DNA of 64,000 nt, taken from Dermanyssus gallinae. Taxonomy: Eukaryota > Arthropoda > Arachnida > Mesostigmata > Dermanyssidae. Numbering within the stretch: the stretch's first letter is position 1; each line of letters opens with the position of its first letter. Shown here piece by piece: positions 33,355 to 44,934 of the stretch. Below the pieces are notes generated by a model that saw nothing but the letters and a program-made list of their open reading frames with translations, ran no database searches and was not told where the DNA came from. The stretch is taken from the NCBI GenBank assembly GCA_003439945.1, contig QVRM01005597.1, positions 517,001 to 581,000 of the forward strand, read 5' to 3'. The translations under genes were made by a program, and so were the position numbers.

Positions 33355-35956
33355 GATGATTTATTAATCATTTACAACACTTTTGCACACTCGGCAGTGC
33401 TCGCCTTAATACAAATGGTGCTAAAAAGGTGTCATGTGAGGTTAATAATCAGCTGTCCGTGTCCTTGCTTGATGGTAGCCCCCGCTCTTATGGACCCGGT
33501 GCAGGCGGTATATCCTCAATGTTCCTTGCAACGTTAAGACGGTAAGATCCATAAGATTCATCTTCGTGACGCCGAGCCCCAAAAGCGTACTTGCAGATTC
33601 GGAGTCCCATACACCACTCATAGAGATAGTGATGGGTCCGAATCTACGAGGTTTTGCGATTTTTTTCTGCGAAAATGCGGGTTGGGGAGTACCCCTCTTA
33701 AGAACTCAACGTTATATTTGGCGATCTTTTCCTACCGCGCTCTTGCGACGTCCCTGTTCGGGCCGTAAATTTTGGCATCTAAAACCCAGACCTCGGTAGG
33801 TGTTGTTATTACGAGGTCGGGCTTTAGGCCCGGTCGACGGAATACTCGCTCACGAACCACCTCATGAACCCCCTTTCGCGGAGAAGACGTGCCACGCGTT
33901 TACAGACGTCCTCATGTCTCTTTATAGTTTGTTTGTGTGTTGTATCGCACATCTGAGCGACATGAGCCAACGTCTCAGGCGCATGACAGCCGTGCCTACA
34001 ACGTTTGTTATACCCGGGCGTCCCCTGGCCAATCTGGCACGCGTTGGTAGTGCGTTGATCCTGAGCTTTAGTAAGTTTAAATACTCCTTACCAGATAGGT
34101 AGGGCATACCCTTAATCTAGTAATGTACAAATCGCGTTTCGTGTGCTTTTTTTTAAAACGTGCCCTATCGAACGTGTTGTGTAGTTGTTGAGACCAGTAA
34201 TCGGTCTCTTGTGTAGCGGTCTCAATGGAGGTTCCCAAGCGCTCGCAAAGAAGTCTTGTTTTCGCAAGGTCTATTTTAAAGTGCTCGGTGGTTAGCATCC
34301 ATTGGACCCCAGGGTGCGTGGAGTGTTGTAGTGCTGTCAGACGGGAGAGGCGGAGTCTGGGGATAAATGTTTGGAGACAAAGGATGCCCAGACCGCCGTG
34401 TGCTGTGTGCGTGTACAGGTAGGCGTTCGGCACCGAATTTTCGAGCTTAAGCCATTTCGACTTAACAACCTTTCTGATCTCTTTATCTAGGTCACTAAGG
34501 AGTGCGTAAGATGGTCTGGGACCGGAGACCAGTTTATATAGGAGACGGGGAATGAGAAAGTCTTTCAAAAATATGAGTCTTTGGTGGGGTTTAAGGGGAG
34601 CTATCGTGAGTCTGTTGAGTAAGTTAAGGAGTATATCCTTGGTGGAGTCAACTCTGCCATTGCTGTCAAAGTCGACTCCAAGATATCTCCATCGATCGCT
34701 CATACCTTTAGCTGGCAATTGCCGATCTCCAACGTTAAATTCTGATACGGTATTGATAAAACCTTTACCTTCCTTTCTATTAAATAGGTGGGAGATAGTA
34801 AAGCTTTTATTAGTATTAATTTCAAGGCCTCGGGATTTTAAAAGTGGATCCGCAATATTAAGGAGCCGTTGGAGAGTGGATTTCGTGGAGGCTAGGAGGA
34901 TGAGATCATCCGCAAAGGCTAAGCCCATAAGGCGGAAGTCATCAGTAAGTTGGTACCCGATATTAGTTTTGTCTAATTTTGAAAGAATGTCGTCGAGAAC
35001 TAGATTAATTAAAAGAGGGGACGGAGGATCCCTCTGCCTAACACCCTAGTTGGCCAGAATGTGCCACATTCTTGTCCAAATTCTATGAGAGGATAGATGA
35101 GAGGTACAAGCGTTCGATATTATTAATGAATACCTCCGGGTATCCGCGAGTCCGGAGTGACCACAGAACGGAGTCATGACTCACCATGTCACGCCTTACG
35201 GAGGTCGATTGAGGCGAGTCTGAGCTAACGTCCCGCAGACTTGGCATCGTTAAGGATGTCATCCGAACCGCAAGAGTCTAGAAGGTACCATTATAGGGGA
35301 GAAAGGCTCGCTAGATTGGGAGAAGCTTAATAGAGTTCTGGAGGCGTCTAGAGAGAATTCTGTTAAGCGTTCGTTGTAAGTATGAGCTAATAGATAGGGG
35401 TCGCAGATCGCTTGGGGATGTGGCATTGTTAATTTTAGAGATGAACGCTAAGCGAGCAGTTTCATGGGCTGTGGCAATATCGCTAATTAATAGTATGTTA
35501 AGAAGACAACAGACTACTTCTAACGGGAGTTTACGGAAGGACAAAAGACAAATCCCGTCCAAGCGTAGTGCTTTAGATGGTCCGCGGAGAGCTACGTGGG
35601 TTTCCTTTAGGGAGATAGGGGAAACCTCAAAGAGATCAGAGTTGGAAGTGCATACGGGGCAAGGGAGTGGTTCAGGGGGCGGTTGTGTCATCGTGTTGGC
35701 CCAGTGTTCTATAACTTCGGTGGCCTGCATGTTGTGTATGGTGTGTTTGCCGTCCAGCACCTCATGAGCGCATTTGGATCGGTTTTGGCTTAACAGTTTT
35801 TGAGTGATTGCGTAGTCTTGACGTCGTTGTTGCCTTTTAGACCCTCGCGCTTTAGTGGAAGGTGTTTCTCTAAAGGCACGACGTCGGACAGTGTGTGCAA
35901 AATGTTTGTTCAAAAAGTCGTTTAAAGCGATAGTGTGATTCCCACCTGAGCAAATT
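33350..35956 (-). mobile_element. R4/Dong-like LINE copy 1
   Basis: Reading leftwards from the 5' truncation at about 35956: 35913-35311 gives the pre-RT region (RQDYAITQKLLSQNRSKC, LRPLSISS, ILSRRLQNSIKLLPI). The region 35310-34930 is frameshifted RT (VSHDSVLW equivalents, damaged). 34928-34077 gives AFADDLILLAS and the thumb through TQETDYWSQQLHNTF. 34107-33930 has RINALPTRARLARGRPG and a frameshifted CCHC (RHGCHAPETLAHVAQMC in reading order). At about 33850-33700 is the KPDLVITT nuclease. It has TA repeats at both ends and multiple frame breaks, so it is inactive. Confidence 0.92.
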
Positions 35957-35957
35957 A

Positions 35958-35993
<36 letters not shown>

Positions 35994-36105
35994 TAAATCA
36001 AATAGTGTGCTTTATTTATTTTGGTTAACCAGAATATGGTAGAACTTCTTATGCATACATAAGGTTTTTGACACGTGACAAAATACGTAGCATTTACTTA
36101 TGTGC

Positions 36106-36150
<45 letters not shown>
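35957..36150. repeat. (TA)n tracts, second with (GA)n
   Basis: The TA tract at 35957-35990 abuts the 5' end of R4-like copy 1. A second TA tract at 36106-36132 runs into GA repeats to 36150. The DNA between them, and from 36150 to 36430, shows nothing recognisable. Confidence 0.92.
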
Positions 36151-36151
<1 letters not shown>

Positions 36152-36429
36152 TTTCACATAACTCAACCATGAAAACAAAATGGTTAAAGATATTTCATAA
36201 CTTTTAAAAAAATTTAATATATACATAATGCCTTTCTTTAGGAAATACAGCATCCATGAAGTGGAAATCTTTTTGTATATACAAGCCGGGACACTCGTTT
36301 TTTGGCACGTTTTCACATAAATTAGGCCTAATTGCATTACTGGACGCTATAATGTTGGTCTCTAGTTTGCTTATGGTAGTAGGATTGTTAGCAAAGTACG
36401 CTTTACTTTTTAAAAAGTCATAAAACGTT

Positions 36430-37841
36430 CAACGTCTGAAAGGACGCTGAAGAAGATTTTCTGCAAATTGGTTATAAAACGGATTGAGTACGTTGTCGAC
36501 CAGACCCTTCCACCGGAGCAATTCGGCTTTCGAAGAGGTCGAGGAACGCGTGATGCAATCCATGTGCTTCAGTCAGAGATAGAGAGGGCTGTGGCAAAGC
36601 CCGAAGGCCATCTGTACGCAGTCTTTATAGACAGCGTCAGGGCTTTTAACAAAGCACCTCGAGATCTCCTGGTGAAGTCACTCCGATACGCAGGGTTTGG
36701 TGGCTCCCTTCTGAGCGTAATTTCCAGTTTCTTTGATGAGGACACCTTACTGGTACAAGGTGAGCAGGAAGTGTTGCAGGTAAAGCAAAATGTGGGAACC
36801 CCGCTGCGTCTCCTTCACTCTTCTGCTTGCCGATTTTGTCGATTTTATTCGACAAGAGTTCCAGAAGGCCACAGTTGTGATGTACGCAGATGACATAGTG
36901 GTCGCCCACCACGACCTGGGTGCCATCAAGCGCATCACTTCTCTGGCGGAGGTGTTCCTTGTCTCAAGGGGGCTCGAAATAAACGCCATGAAGACCAAGG
37001 CTATGAAATTCAGAAGAGGAGGTCGATTGGCTGTTAAAGACGTTATACGTTGCGGCGGCCAATCCTTGGAATTCGTCAAGTCTTTCCGGTAATTGGGGCT
37101 TCGGCTTCATTATACTGGGACGACCTTCACTGCTCACATCGTCGAAACAGTGCGCACAGCTCTAATCTCTCTTTATGGAAAGGTAGGCGACGTCCGGCGA
37201 CTGTCGGTCCCGACGGCAGTGGCACTCTTCTACCTCAAGATTGTTCTAACGCTGATGTATGGTGTTGACAGAATATGGGAACACCTCACTCGGGCAACCT
37301 TTGGTTTGCTTGAAAGGTGTTTTACAATGTACATGGAGCGAGTACTTTGCCTGTCTATGCGGGCAAGAAGCCGCTTTGTGTATCTAATGTCAGGCTGTTC
37401 ACCAGTTGTTGAGCTAATTCGATTGAGGTTGAAGACGCCGCGTACAGTACCATTCGAGAGCTTTATCTCAGCATGGTAAAATAAAGTTGAACAAGTCCGA
37501 CGAGAGGTCGGAGACCTGGATATTTTCAGGGCCTCTCACCTCTGGTCTGGTCTTGCATGTGACAATCGCCACGTCTATACCAGATACATAGTTCATGGCT
37601 ATCATCACCTGGTTTGTTCGAATACGAGCTTCCACCAAGAGTAAGTACATCAAGTGCGTCTGTCGATTGTGCTCTCAGGTGTGTACGAGGTTTCATGCGT
37701 CTGTCTGCCTGGGCCTTGCAAAGAGATCACTCCACTGCCACTCCCGAATAACATGCCGCGAGCAGCTGACTGTATAAATGTATAATTTGTATAATTGTTT
37801 GTGTTATATGCATACTCAATATGAGTGAAATAAATATGATG
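36430..37841 (+). mobile_element. LINE related to the PHD LINE, 5'-truncated
   Basis: RT from the finger region: FCKLVIKRI, PPEQFGFRRGRGTRDAIHV, YAVFIDSVRAFNKAPRD (the motif A second D is N here). A frameshift near 36790 is followed by VVMYADDIVVAHH (motif C), AMKFRRGGRLAV, a stop at 37090, then LHYTGTTFTAHI and the thumb. The C-terminal module is VHGYHH, CVCRLCSQVCTRFHASVC, frameshifted. The 3' end is GAGTGAAATAAATATGATGATAG. The PQGD motif B is deleted or scrambled (VGTPLRLLHSS). It is inactive and diverged from the 27873-31063 copy. Confidence 0.9.
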
Positions 37842-38092
37842 ATAGTTCATGGCTATCATTGCCTGGTCTGTTCGAATACGAACTTCCACGAGAAGTACAC
37901 GGAGTGCCCCTGCCGACCGTGCTCTCAAGCGTGTACGAAGTATCATACGTCTGCCTGCCTGGCCCTTACGTGGAGATCACTGCACTGCCGCTCTCGAATA
38001 ACATGCCGAGAGCAGCTGACAATTGTATAAGTGTCAATGTTACATGCATACTCAATATGAGTGAAATAAATGTGATGATGATGATGATAAAA
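37842..38092 (+). mobile_element. Second 3' end of the same LINE family, in tandem
   Basis: It begins at ATAGTTCATGGCTATCAT, repeating the unit that begins at 37588, and ends in GAGTGAAATAAATGTGATGATGATGATGATAA. The C-terminal module is in one frame here: HGYHCLVCSNTNFH, CPCRPCSQACTKYHTSAC. It differs from the first unit by clearly more than a few bases, so it is either an old duplication or a second truncated insertion into the (GAT)n tail of the first. Confidence 0.88.
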
Positions 38093-38149
38093 CGCTCAAT
38101 GGCATTAAATCGCTTGAAGGCGGGTGAATACTTCGTAATGGATCGATAC

Positions 38150-38440
38150 GCGTCCGAGACATTTCGTCCTAAAGGCTCAATCGTGTAGCCGGCTGTATGG
38201 CCTGTGGAACCATGTCGCCGAGCTTAGTCGCATGAACACCGCCCAGATTCGGCCAAAGATTCTCAGGCATCATGCTGTGATAACGCTCGCCATTCACTGT
38301 GGGGTAAAAAAATTCGTTCTGAACATTGTTTCCACACACATGGTCACAGCAGTGACGTATCCAGCTAAACGAGCATTTCGTGGCCATTTACCTTTTGGCT
38401 TATTTTTTATAATTTCGCGCACATGCATAAATGCTTACTA
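38150..38440 (-). mobile_element. Mariner/IS630-type transposase fragment
   Basis: Minus-strand frame 38387-38169 contains NEFFYPTVNGERYHSMMP and ENLWPNLGG, matching the (V)TVNGERYxxML block of this transposase family. Upstream on the minus strand, WPRNARLAGY corresponds to the GRPRSGRSAEN HTH block. The two blocks are nearly adjacent, so the middle of the gene is deleted. Confidence 0.62.
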
Positions 38441-38449
38441 GGCCGGTTG

Positions 38450-39605
38450 TGAAGAGCTCACGAGGGCATACCGCTTTAAAGCCAAGCAAATCTGACAAAG
38501 GCCATTATCATTCTGTCTACCTTTACACCCCCCTTGACCCGAGCAAGCTTCATCTTTCAATTTAGTTCTGTATATGCTCTCTTCGCAACTTACCGTTCAT
38601 CATCTTATGTGTCGGTTGGTGGCAATTTTAGTCGCTAACGAAACACTTACATGTTCCGATATGTGTTTTTGAGTAGCGTTTATTTTTGTTAATTCAGCAG
38701 AAGCATACAGCTCAGCACTCTGGAACCCCTAGCACAAAGTGCGACGGGATACGACACGCCTCACACGGAGGCGGAGATTTCATGGATGTACACAGACGCA
38801 GATTTGGCCCAAAGATCGAACAATCATATTTATTTATATAGGACGGGACACGCAACCGATATACAGCCGTTCTGCAGGGCACGTAAGGACTCAGTGAGTT
38901 GCCTTCGGTGTCGTCGTCGTTTAGTAAGTGGTCGGTCAGATTGAACCTTATCTTGTTGAACGACGAATAAGTACTGACTGTGTGTGTCTGTGTGTGTGTG
39001 AGCGAAGCCTGGTCGAGGTGCTGCGTGACGCGTCACGTCAAAGGTGTCACGGACACTAATTGGGAGCAGACGCACGCGCGCACGTCGATTGACAGAGAGC
39101 CGAGCAGCAGATCAGAACAGGGCAGGAAAGGCTAGGCTACGTTATGGCATGGCCGACGATACTGCTTTGCCATCTTCGGTCGGCCACTGTCTAACAGTGT
39201 ACAGCAACAGCAGAAGCATTGTGACAGGCGCTCAGTCCGCTGAAGTGAGACGGGTAGTCGCACAAGCAGCGCATCGAGTGAAGAAGGGGAAACCCAAGCC
39301 TAATAGTATGAGAGCTTTAGCCCCGCAGTGGAAACGGCCATACGAAGAGAAGTAGAGCATCAGTAGGTAGAAATTGACAGCAGGAGCAGCATGCGTAGTT
39401 TGTGGTTATTGCCCCTCCACGCGCTTTTTCGTCACCTCGTCAGTTATCCACTCACTCCGAGTGACGACCTCAACGAGGTCAGTAGAAGATTCGTAGAAGG
39501 TTCGTAGTTATTGTTCATAGTCAATCACATAATCAGTACACGGAAAAAAATAACTGATTACACTGATTACTGATTTGCTACTACTACGACAACTGCCAAT
39601 ACTAC
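38450..39605 (+). other. Intergenic DNA with a small candidate ORF
   Basis: Mostly unassigned. The CRE-like palindrome TGACGCGTCACGTCA lies at about 39025-39040, in a GC-richer stretch directly upstream of the ORF at 39149. No repeat family recognised. Confidence 0.3.
39149..39355 (+). CDS. Small candidate ORF, 68 aa
   Basis: The frame MADDTALPSSVGHCLTVYSN ... QWKRPYEEK is not low-complexity, and its ATG has a G at +4. The open frame extends 35 codons further upstream. I recognise no family. It has no membrane segment or signal peptide. A frame of this length is expected by chance in GC-richer DNA, so the support is weak. Confidence 0.2.
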   Translation: MADDTALPSSVGHCLTVYSNSRSIVTGAQSAEVRRVVAQAAHRVKKGKPKPNSMRALAPQWKRPYEEK

Positions 39606-39609
39606 TGAT

Positions 39610-39930
39610 GGGTGGCTGTGTGGCCTAGGGCGCTAGTATGCTGGTCATGGTTGTCATCTGCCAGGGTGACGCCGGTTCGATTGCTGTTATTGATCGATTT
39701 GTTTTCGAGCGATGCTCATTAATGATAGATGATAAACACTTGCGCTGAGAATCAGCGGAAATGCTGCTGTTGCCGCTACAATAACGACTGTTGGAGAAAC
39801 CCTCTCGAGATATTTTATCATGTCCGCCCGCACCCAGCTCTCGGTGCATTGAAAAACAGATCTATATTGTACGGCGAGAATTCCAAACCCGTAGGGGACG
39901 GAGGTTAATCTAGCATGAAGAAAAAACCTG
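39610..39930 (+). mobile_element. tRNA-derived SINE, family 2
   Basis: Head: TGTGTGGCCTAGGGCGCTAG (A box) and CGGTTCGATTGC (B box, 39672-39684). Body: CGAGCGATGCTCATTAATG, AGATGATAAACACTTGCG, CTCTCGGTGCATTGAAAAAC. Tail: TTCCAAACCCGTAGGGGACG and CTAGCATGAAGAAAAAACC. Colinear with the minus-strand copy at 12051-12343. Confidence 0.85.
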
Positions 39931-39934
39931 CTTA

Positions 39935-40364
39935 AAAAGGTTTTAAGGTCTAGTACCATTGGTGGCTGTTTCGAAGGCTGTTTGGTAGGCAAGCTAGCAC
40001 TCGGACCGGAACCCTCGGAACAGCCAGCCGGCGTCTGCACCCCCGGATAGCTTCCGCCGTTGCCGCGACTGCCTTTCCCCCTTTGACGGTTGCTGAATGA
40101 AGAAAAAATGGCTGAATGGAGAAAAAATGGCTGATGCCGTCTGCCGCAGCCCCCCCCCCTCTCAAACCGCTCCACTGTCCACCCGCCTGGCCACTCTGGC
40201 CGTCATAACAAAACCGCGTTAACGGCGGTCGTCTACGCACCCCCATATAGGTAATGATGACTGATGATAAATGATAGAAGTGTGGTACTGAAAAACGCTG
40301 TAAATGGGCCTGCTACGCCAGACCGCTGACTGGACCGTCGACACCGATAGTTTGTCAACTGCTC

Positions 40365-40414
<50 letters not shown>

Positions 40415-40970
40415 CGTTGATAGGAAGCCTGGCCAACGGGGGATCGTCCGATTTTCCTCTCAGTGGCGGGCGGGTAGCCATTTCTCCATCGGACGGGTGG
40501 GTCTTTTACACCTTGCTCTGCTTTCGTGAATTACTTGTTTTTATCTGCAAATGTAATCCATGGGGAAAATCTGACAGTTCTCTGATCGTATTTTGTCAAG
40601 TACGGCCCGGTATTTTTTACCGATTACAGCTTGAGATTCTGCCCTATCGTAGTGAACTTGTTACAGCTTTCCTGCGTATTATATATTTAACATTTGATTT
40701 AAAAAGTAAGCCTTCCGTTTGTTTGAGCGAGTGTCTAATTTTAAACGAAATGTGTCGGCTGCAGTTACGGATTTGTAGGTAGCTGTTGAACAAATGTATG
40801 TTGCCGATTGCGAACTCATAGCGTTCCCATTGCAGTATTTAACGATTGAGGAGCAGCGATGTGCCAGAAGGTGTGCGCTCAGCAAATCGCAAAGGCAACT
40901 GCGTATGGGCCTAGCACTGCAACAGCTGTTCCGGTATCTTGAAACCTCGTTTTTTGGAGCGGATCGCCGG
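39935..40970. other. Unassigned DNA with a (TA)n tract
   Basis: The TA tract is at 40367-40413. Frames at 39950-40246 (minus) and 40417-40782 (plus) have no recognisable domain. A paired phrase GCTGAATG(A/G)AGAAAAAATG is directly repeated at about 40093 and 40112. Confidence 0.4.
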
Positions 40971-40974
40971 GTCA

Positions 40975-42935
40975 TATAAAGTGTATTGATCAAGTTCAAG
41001 AGGGAGCAGCTTGAACATATGCCATACATATGGTATGGTCGAATCGTTAGAATCGCTATGGAAATCTTCGGGAGAAGACGAATTTAACGAATACGACATA
41101 CTGCTGTCAACAGAGACGTTTGTAAGGGATAGCTCACGCATAACCCTGCCTAATTATAAAGTAATTCACGGTCTAGCCGTACAGACAAATGGCAGAGGAA
41201 GGCCCAAGTGGGGTGTAACGTGTTGCAATAAAAACTACTGAATGGGCTTAGCTATTGCGTGCCACAGCTCGGCACGTTTAATAGAAATCACAGACTATTA
41301 TCTCGTATGTATATATAGCCCTCCAGAAAGACAAGTAGCCAATATTATTGAGGACATTGGGGAGTGTCTTAGACGTTGTACTAAGACAGAAAAACACATT
41401 ATAGTTGGTGCCGACACCAATTGCGACCTGACAAAGCAATATAGTCGCCGAGCTGCCTTTGTAGCAGGGACACAAGAATACCTAACGAATGGAGAAGAAT
41501 ACTCATGCAGCCCATTTACAAAAAGAAAGGGGATCCTACTGATTTGAAAAGCTATCGAGGAATTGCCCTAACTAATGTCCTATACAAACTGCTTACATCG
41601 CTTATAGTGAAGAGGATGTATGAATGCACGGTTAATGATCTGCCCTGTGAACAGTTCGGATTTCTGCCAGGAAAGTCAACAGCAGACGCGGTACGGTTTG
41701 TGATTGAACACGTCAGTGAACGCCAACGAAACAAACACATGACGTATGCGGCCTTTATCGACTTCCAAACCGCGTTCGACAGTGTGCCTAGGGACCGCCT
41801 CCTCGAAATCCTCCGAGAGAGGTTCGATATTAAGGGCCAACTATTTAATTTAATTCGGGACATGCTGAGCCACAATTTTATAACCATAAAAAACAGAAAT
41901 CATTATATAAACGAACCTGTTACACAAAAGACTGGAGTAGCGCAGGGCGACTCTGCAAGCCCATTTCTCTTTATACTGTACATTGCTGGCTTAGCAGATC
42001 GTCTGCGCACAATGAAAGCACCGCATGCCTTCTACGCAGACGACCTCGTCATCTTAGCCAAATCCCGGGATCACGTACAATTCTACTTAAATGAAACCTC
42101 AAAATTGTGTGCGGAGAACCGACTAATTAATATTTCTAATACAAAGATCCTTCGCTTCAGCCGCGGCGGCTCATACGCCGTTGCCGACCATCGCGTCAAG
42201 ATCAACAGTACTTGCCTTGAGCTGGTCAACCATTTCTCGTATCTTGGCGTAACCCTGACACCGCAACTGACTTTTAGCAGACACATCAAGGAAATGCGAG
42301 CAAAGTTCACGGCCGCAATTATGCTACTCGGAGACATTCGAGACGTGGGTCTTGAAACAGCAATGAAAATATTCCGGATGAAAATCACCCCGATACTCCA
42401 GTACTGTCTCCCAATAATTGCGCCGCACCTAACATTACGCGATCTCAAAAATTTAGACCGTGTAAAGGCGTGCTTTGTGAAACGTGTACTGGGATTACCC
42501 AAGAACGCGTCAGCTACCTTGGCACTAGAACTTTGCAGAGAACGCAGCCTGGTAGAAGACCTAATCCTAGACAAATTAGCGACCAGTGCAATTACACTCG
42601 ACATGTATTATGTGTAACTATACAGACAGGCCTGCTTTTGCTCAGCGAAGTGGAAACGTGCCTTCCAAAGTAACCGACCATTAGTGTGCAGGGTAACATG
42701 GCACGGTTATCACCATTATATGCGCCTCAAAGGTGAATGCTATGATATTAACGACTGTGTATGTAAGTTTTGTGGTGAGTGCAACATCTGTCGATATCAT
42801 GTTCTAATATGTTCGGCATTAGACTCTTACTCGTTACAGGCGCGTGTGAACGAGATATTGTTATAATTTCGTAGCAAACCATGTGTGTCAATCCGATCCT
42901 ACTACCAACAACTATGGTGTATAAATATGATATGT
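40975..42935 (+). mobile_element. LINE related to the PHD LINE, endonuclease and RT
   Basis: Endonuclease part 41011-41547: ICHTYGMVESLESLW, LLSTETFV (catalytic E), LPNYKVIHGL, one in-frame TGA at 41239-41241, then LVCIYSPPERQ and VGADTNCDL (compare GDFN). A deletion and frameshift near 41490 remove the SDH end. The RT follows to 42866 (separate entry). The 3' end is a short tail TATAAATATGATATG running into (TA)n at 42930-42960. ORF1 is absent, so the copy is 5'-truncated. Confidence 0.92.
41505..42866 (+). pseudogene. LINE reverse transcriptase, nearly intact
   Basis: A 370-codon open frame, then one TAA (42615-42617), then the same frame continues to 42866. Motifs: MQPIYKKKGDPTDLKSYRGI, CEQFGFLPGKSTADAV, YAAFIDFQTAFDSVPRD (A), GVAQGDSASPFLF (B), FYADDLVILAKS (C), YLGVTLTPQLTF, CFVKRVLGLPKNA. 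The C-terminal part in the continued frame reads WHGYHHYMRLKGECYD, DCVCKFCGECNICRYHVLIC. Only a single nonsense codon separates the RT from its Cys/His module. The RT catalytic residues are all present. Confidence 0.93.
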
Positions 42936-42961
42936 ATATATATATATATATATATATATCA

Positions 42962-44770
42962 CATAGTACCACGCCGTTACATACATCGAAGATCATCAAA
43001 GCTAACTTATCTTTGTCATAAATGGCTTTTCCTGGAGACAGAATCAAACAGAACTAATCTGGCATATCGCGTCGACGGCAGTATACAGGCAGCTATCCAT
43101 AGCAGTATAAATATTAAGACTTGCTGCTTAAGAAAGGTTTTCTCCTGCCCTCTGCTGGCCTGTACCCTTTCACGCAACGTGCGCCCAACATCAGCAGTGG
43201 TTCCAATATGTGCTAACAAGAACTTGGCCACCACTTCTAAGGCTCGCTGTCTACAAATAATGGCTAGGCTCTTGTTAACCTTAAACGAAACCGCCCCTGG
43301 CGATGGGACTATTTTGCACACACATACATGGTCGTGCTGAAGGTGGCAGCTAGAGAAAGAGTTAGATGAAAAGCGAAAATAGCTGTATGAAAAGTACATA
43401 TTCGTGTATCCGAACGGTACCACAAATGAGGCACTCTAAAGTACAGCGCTTGCCACATTTGGTTACATTTATGGCAGGTCGTGGTCAAAAACAGCGTTTG
43501 AGGGTAGAAAGACACTCATTTCAGACGCTACCATGACTGACTCTTTAGCATATTCTAATGTTACCCAGGCTGGTTATGCTGTTTCGCTGGCGGAAAGAAA
43601 TAAGTGTCAAACGTATGCATCTGTCGGAGACTCTATGGATTTTCGACGTGTTGCGTTTGAGACCTCAGGGGGGGGGGGCATCTAAAATTACTGAGGAAGT
43701 CATTACTAAGGTACAGTAGTGTTTCAGTTTGGCCACGGGGACCTACGCGCCGGAGAATTTTTCCGGCAAATGTTGTCATTGGATATACAACGTGGTGACG
43801 CCAGGGCGGTGCTTGGCACCTTGTCCAGGTGGTCGTCACCAGGCATGACCAGGCATGAGGTAGTTTGTCGTCACGTTCACTGGGGGATAAGTGTTTACAC
43901 CGGTGTGTGTTAAATGAACATTTAATATTTATCTGCGAACCTGAGTAACGTACAAGCCCTATCGCTTATCTGTGCACGGCGGTACAGGCGGTAAAGCAGT
44001 CAGTCCGTCGGCTATTCTGTACAAAAATCACCTTTTACCTTACAGAAATGTATTGTCGTCCGCGCATGTCTCTATGCGTCTGCGCTCATGCCAGTTATAA
44101 ACAGATCATCGGCTAACTAACAGATTATCGGCATTTGCAATGCCTTTATTGGCCAGCTTTTCATTTGATTAAGCCATAACAGGGTTCCGCATACACGCGC
44201 ACGCACTAATGGCATCTCGTTCTAGGTTATCTCACCTAGATAAGCTCCTCGGAACGCACAGAAAGATATATGTAAACATGACTTTGTTTACCTAAAAGTT
44301 TCCATGGCCAGTCGTGGAAATTAGGTGGAAACGTTTTTTTGCAAGCGCCGAACTCTTATACACGCCGCAGGGATCTGCTGGTTTGCCTAGTTAATAAATG
44401 CTTACTGAATAAATGTCAGACTTTGTAAGAGAAAGACGCTCGATGCTTCTAAACAAGTAGCCGTTAAGTCGTTTTCGACATCAAAATTGACCCATTCGTC
44501 AACTTTATTCGGCCGTACTGAAGCGAAGACCAAGGGTATTCTTTTCTATCGTTCGTATCTGCTAACAAAGGCCCTACTACGGTTCGTTTTAAAACAATAA
44601 GTAATACCAGCGGGCAACATCATTGCACCATTACGTTTATGGAGATATTTACGAGGCACGTTGACTTAATTGAATATACATTTAGAGACACTGTCCCGAA
44701 GACAATTACCTTATCACTGACTTGTCAGATTCTATTTTGAGGGTGGAAAGGAAGCCACGGCTACAGTCGC
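42962..44770. other. Unassigned intergenic DNA
   Basis: A 135-codon minus frame (43423-43016) has a middle segment (KVNKSLAIICRQRALEVVAK) that is not low-complexity, but no family was recognised. There is a poly-G run at 43669-43678. Nothing else supported. Confidence 0.35.
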
Positions 44771-44776
44771 TACAAC

Positions 44777-44932
44777 TAGATTTAACGTCCATGGGACTGC
44801 GTTTCGCATTGCTTCATAGACGGATTCCATAAATACAAATGTGCCACGGTGGGGCTCGAACCCGCGCACCTATGTGTTTTCTCCCGTCGCGAGGCGCAGA
44901 CGCATGCCACCACGCCACCGGGCTCGACTCCG
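44777..44932 (-). mobile_element. tRNA-derived SINE, family 1, 3'-shortened
   Basis: On the minus strand it begins GAGCCCGGTGGCGTGGTGGC, has GGTTCGAGCCCCACC, then ATTTGTATTTATGG, GAAGCAATGCGAAACGCAG and GGACGTTAAATC, where it stops. The final 20-30 bases seen in the other copies are missing. No duplication could be identified. Confidence 0.88.
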
Positions 44933-44934
44933 AT

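Noticed and set aside
37821..38188. Two separate host zinc-finger genes at 37.6-38.1 kb
   Set aside because: Both match the C-terminal Cys/His module of the nearby LINE family and carry its 3' tail.
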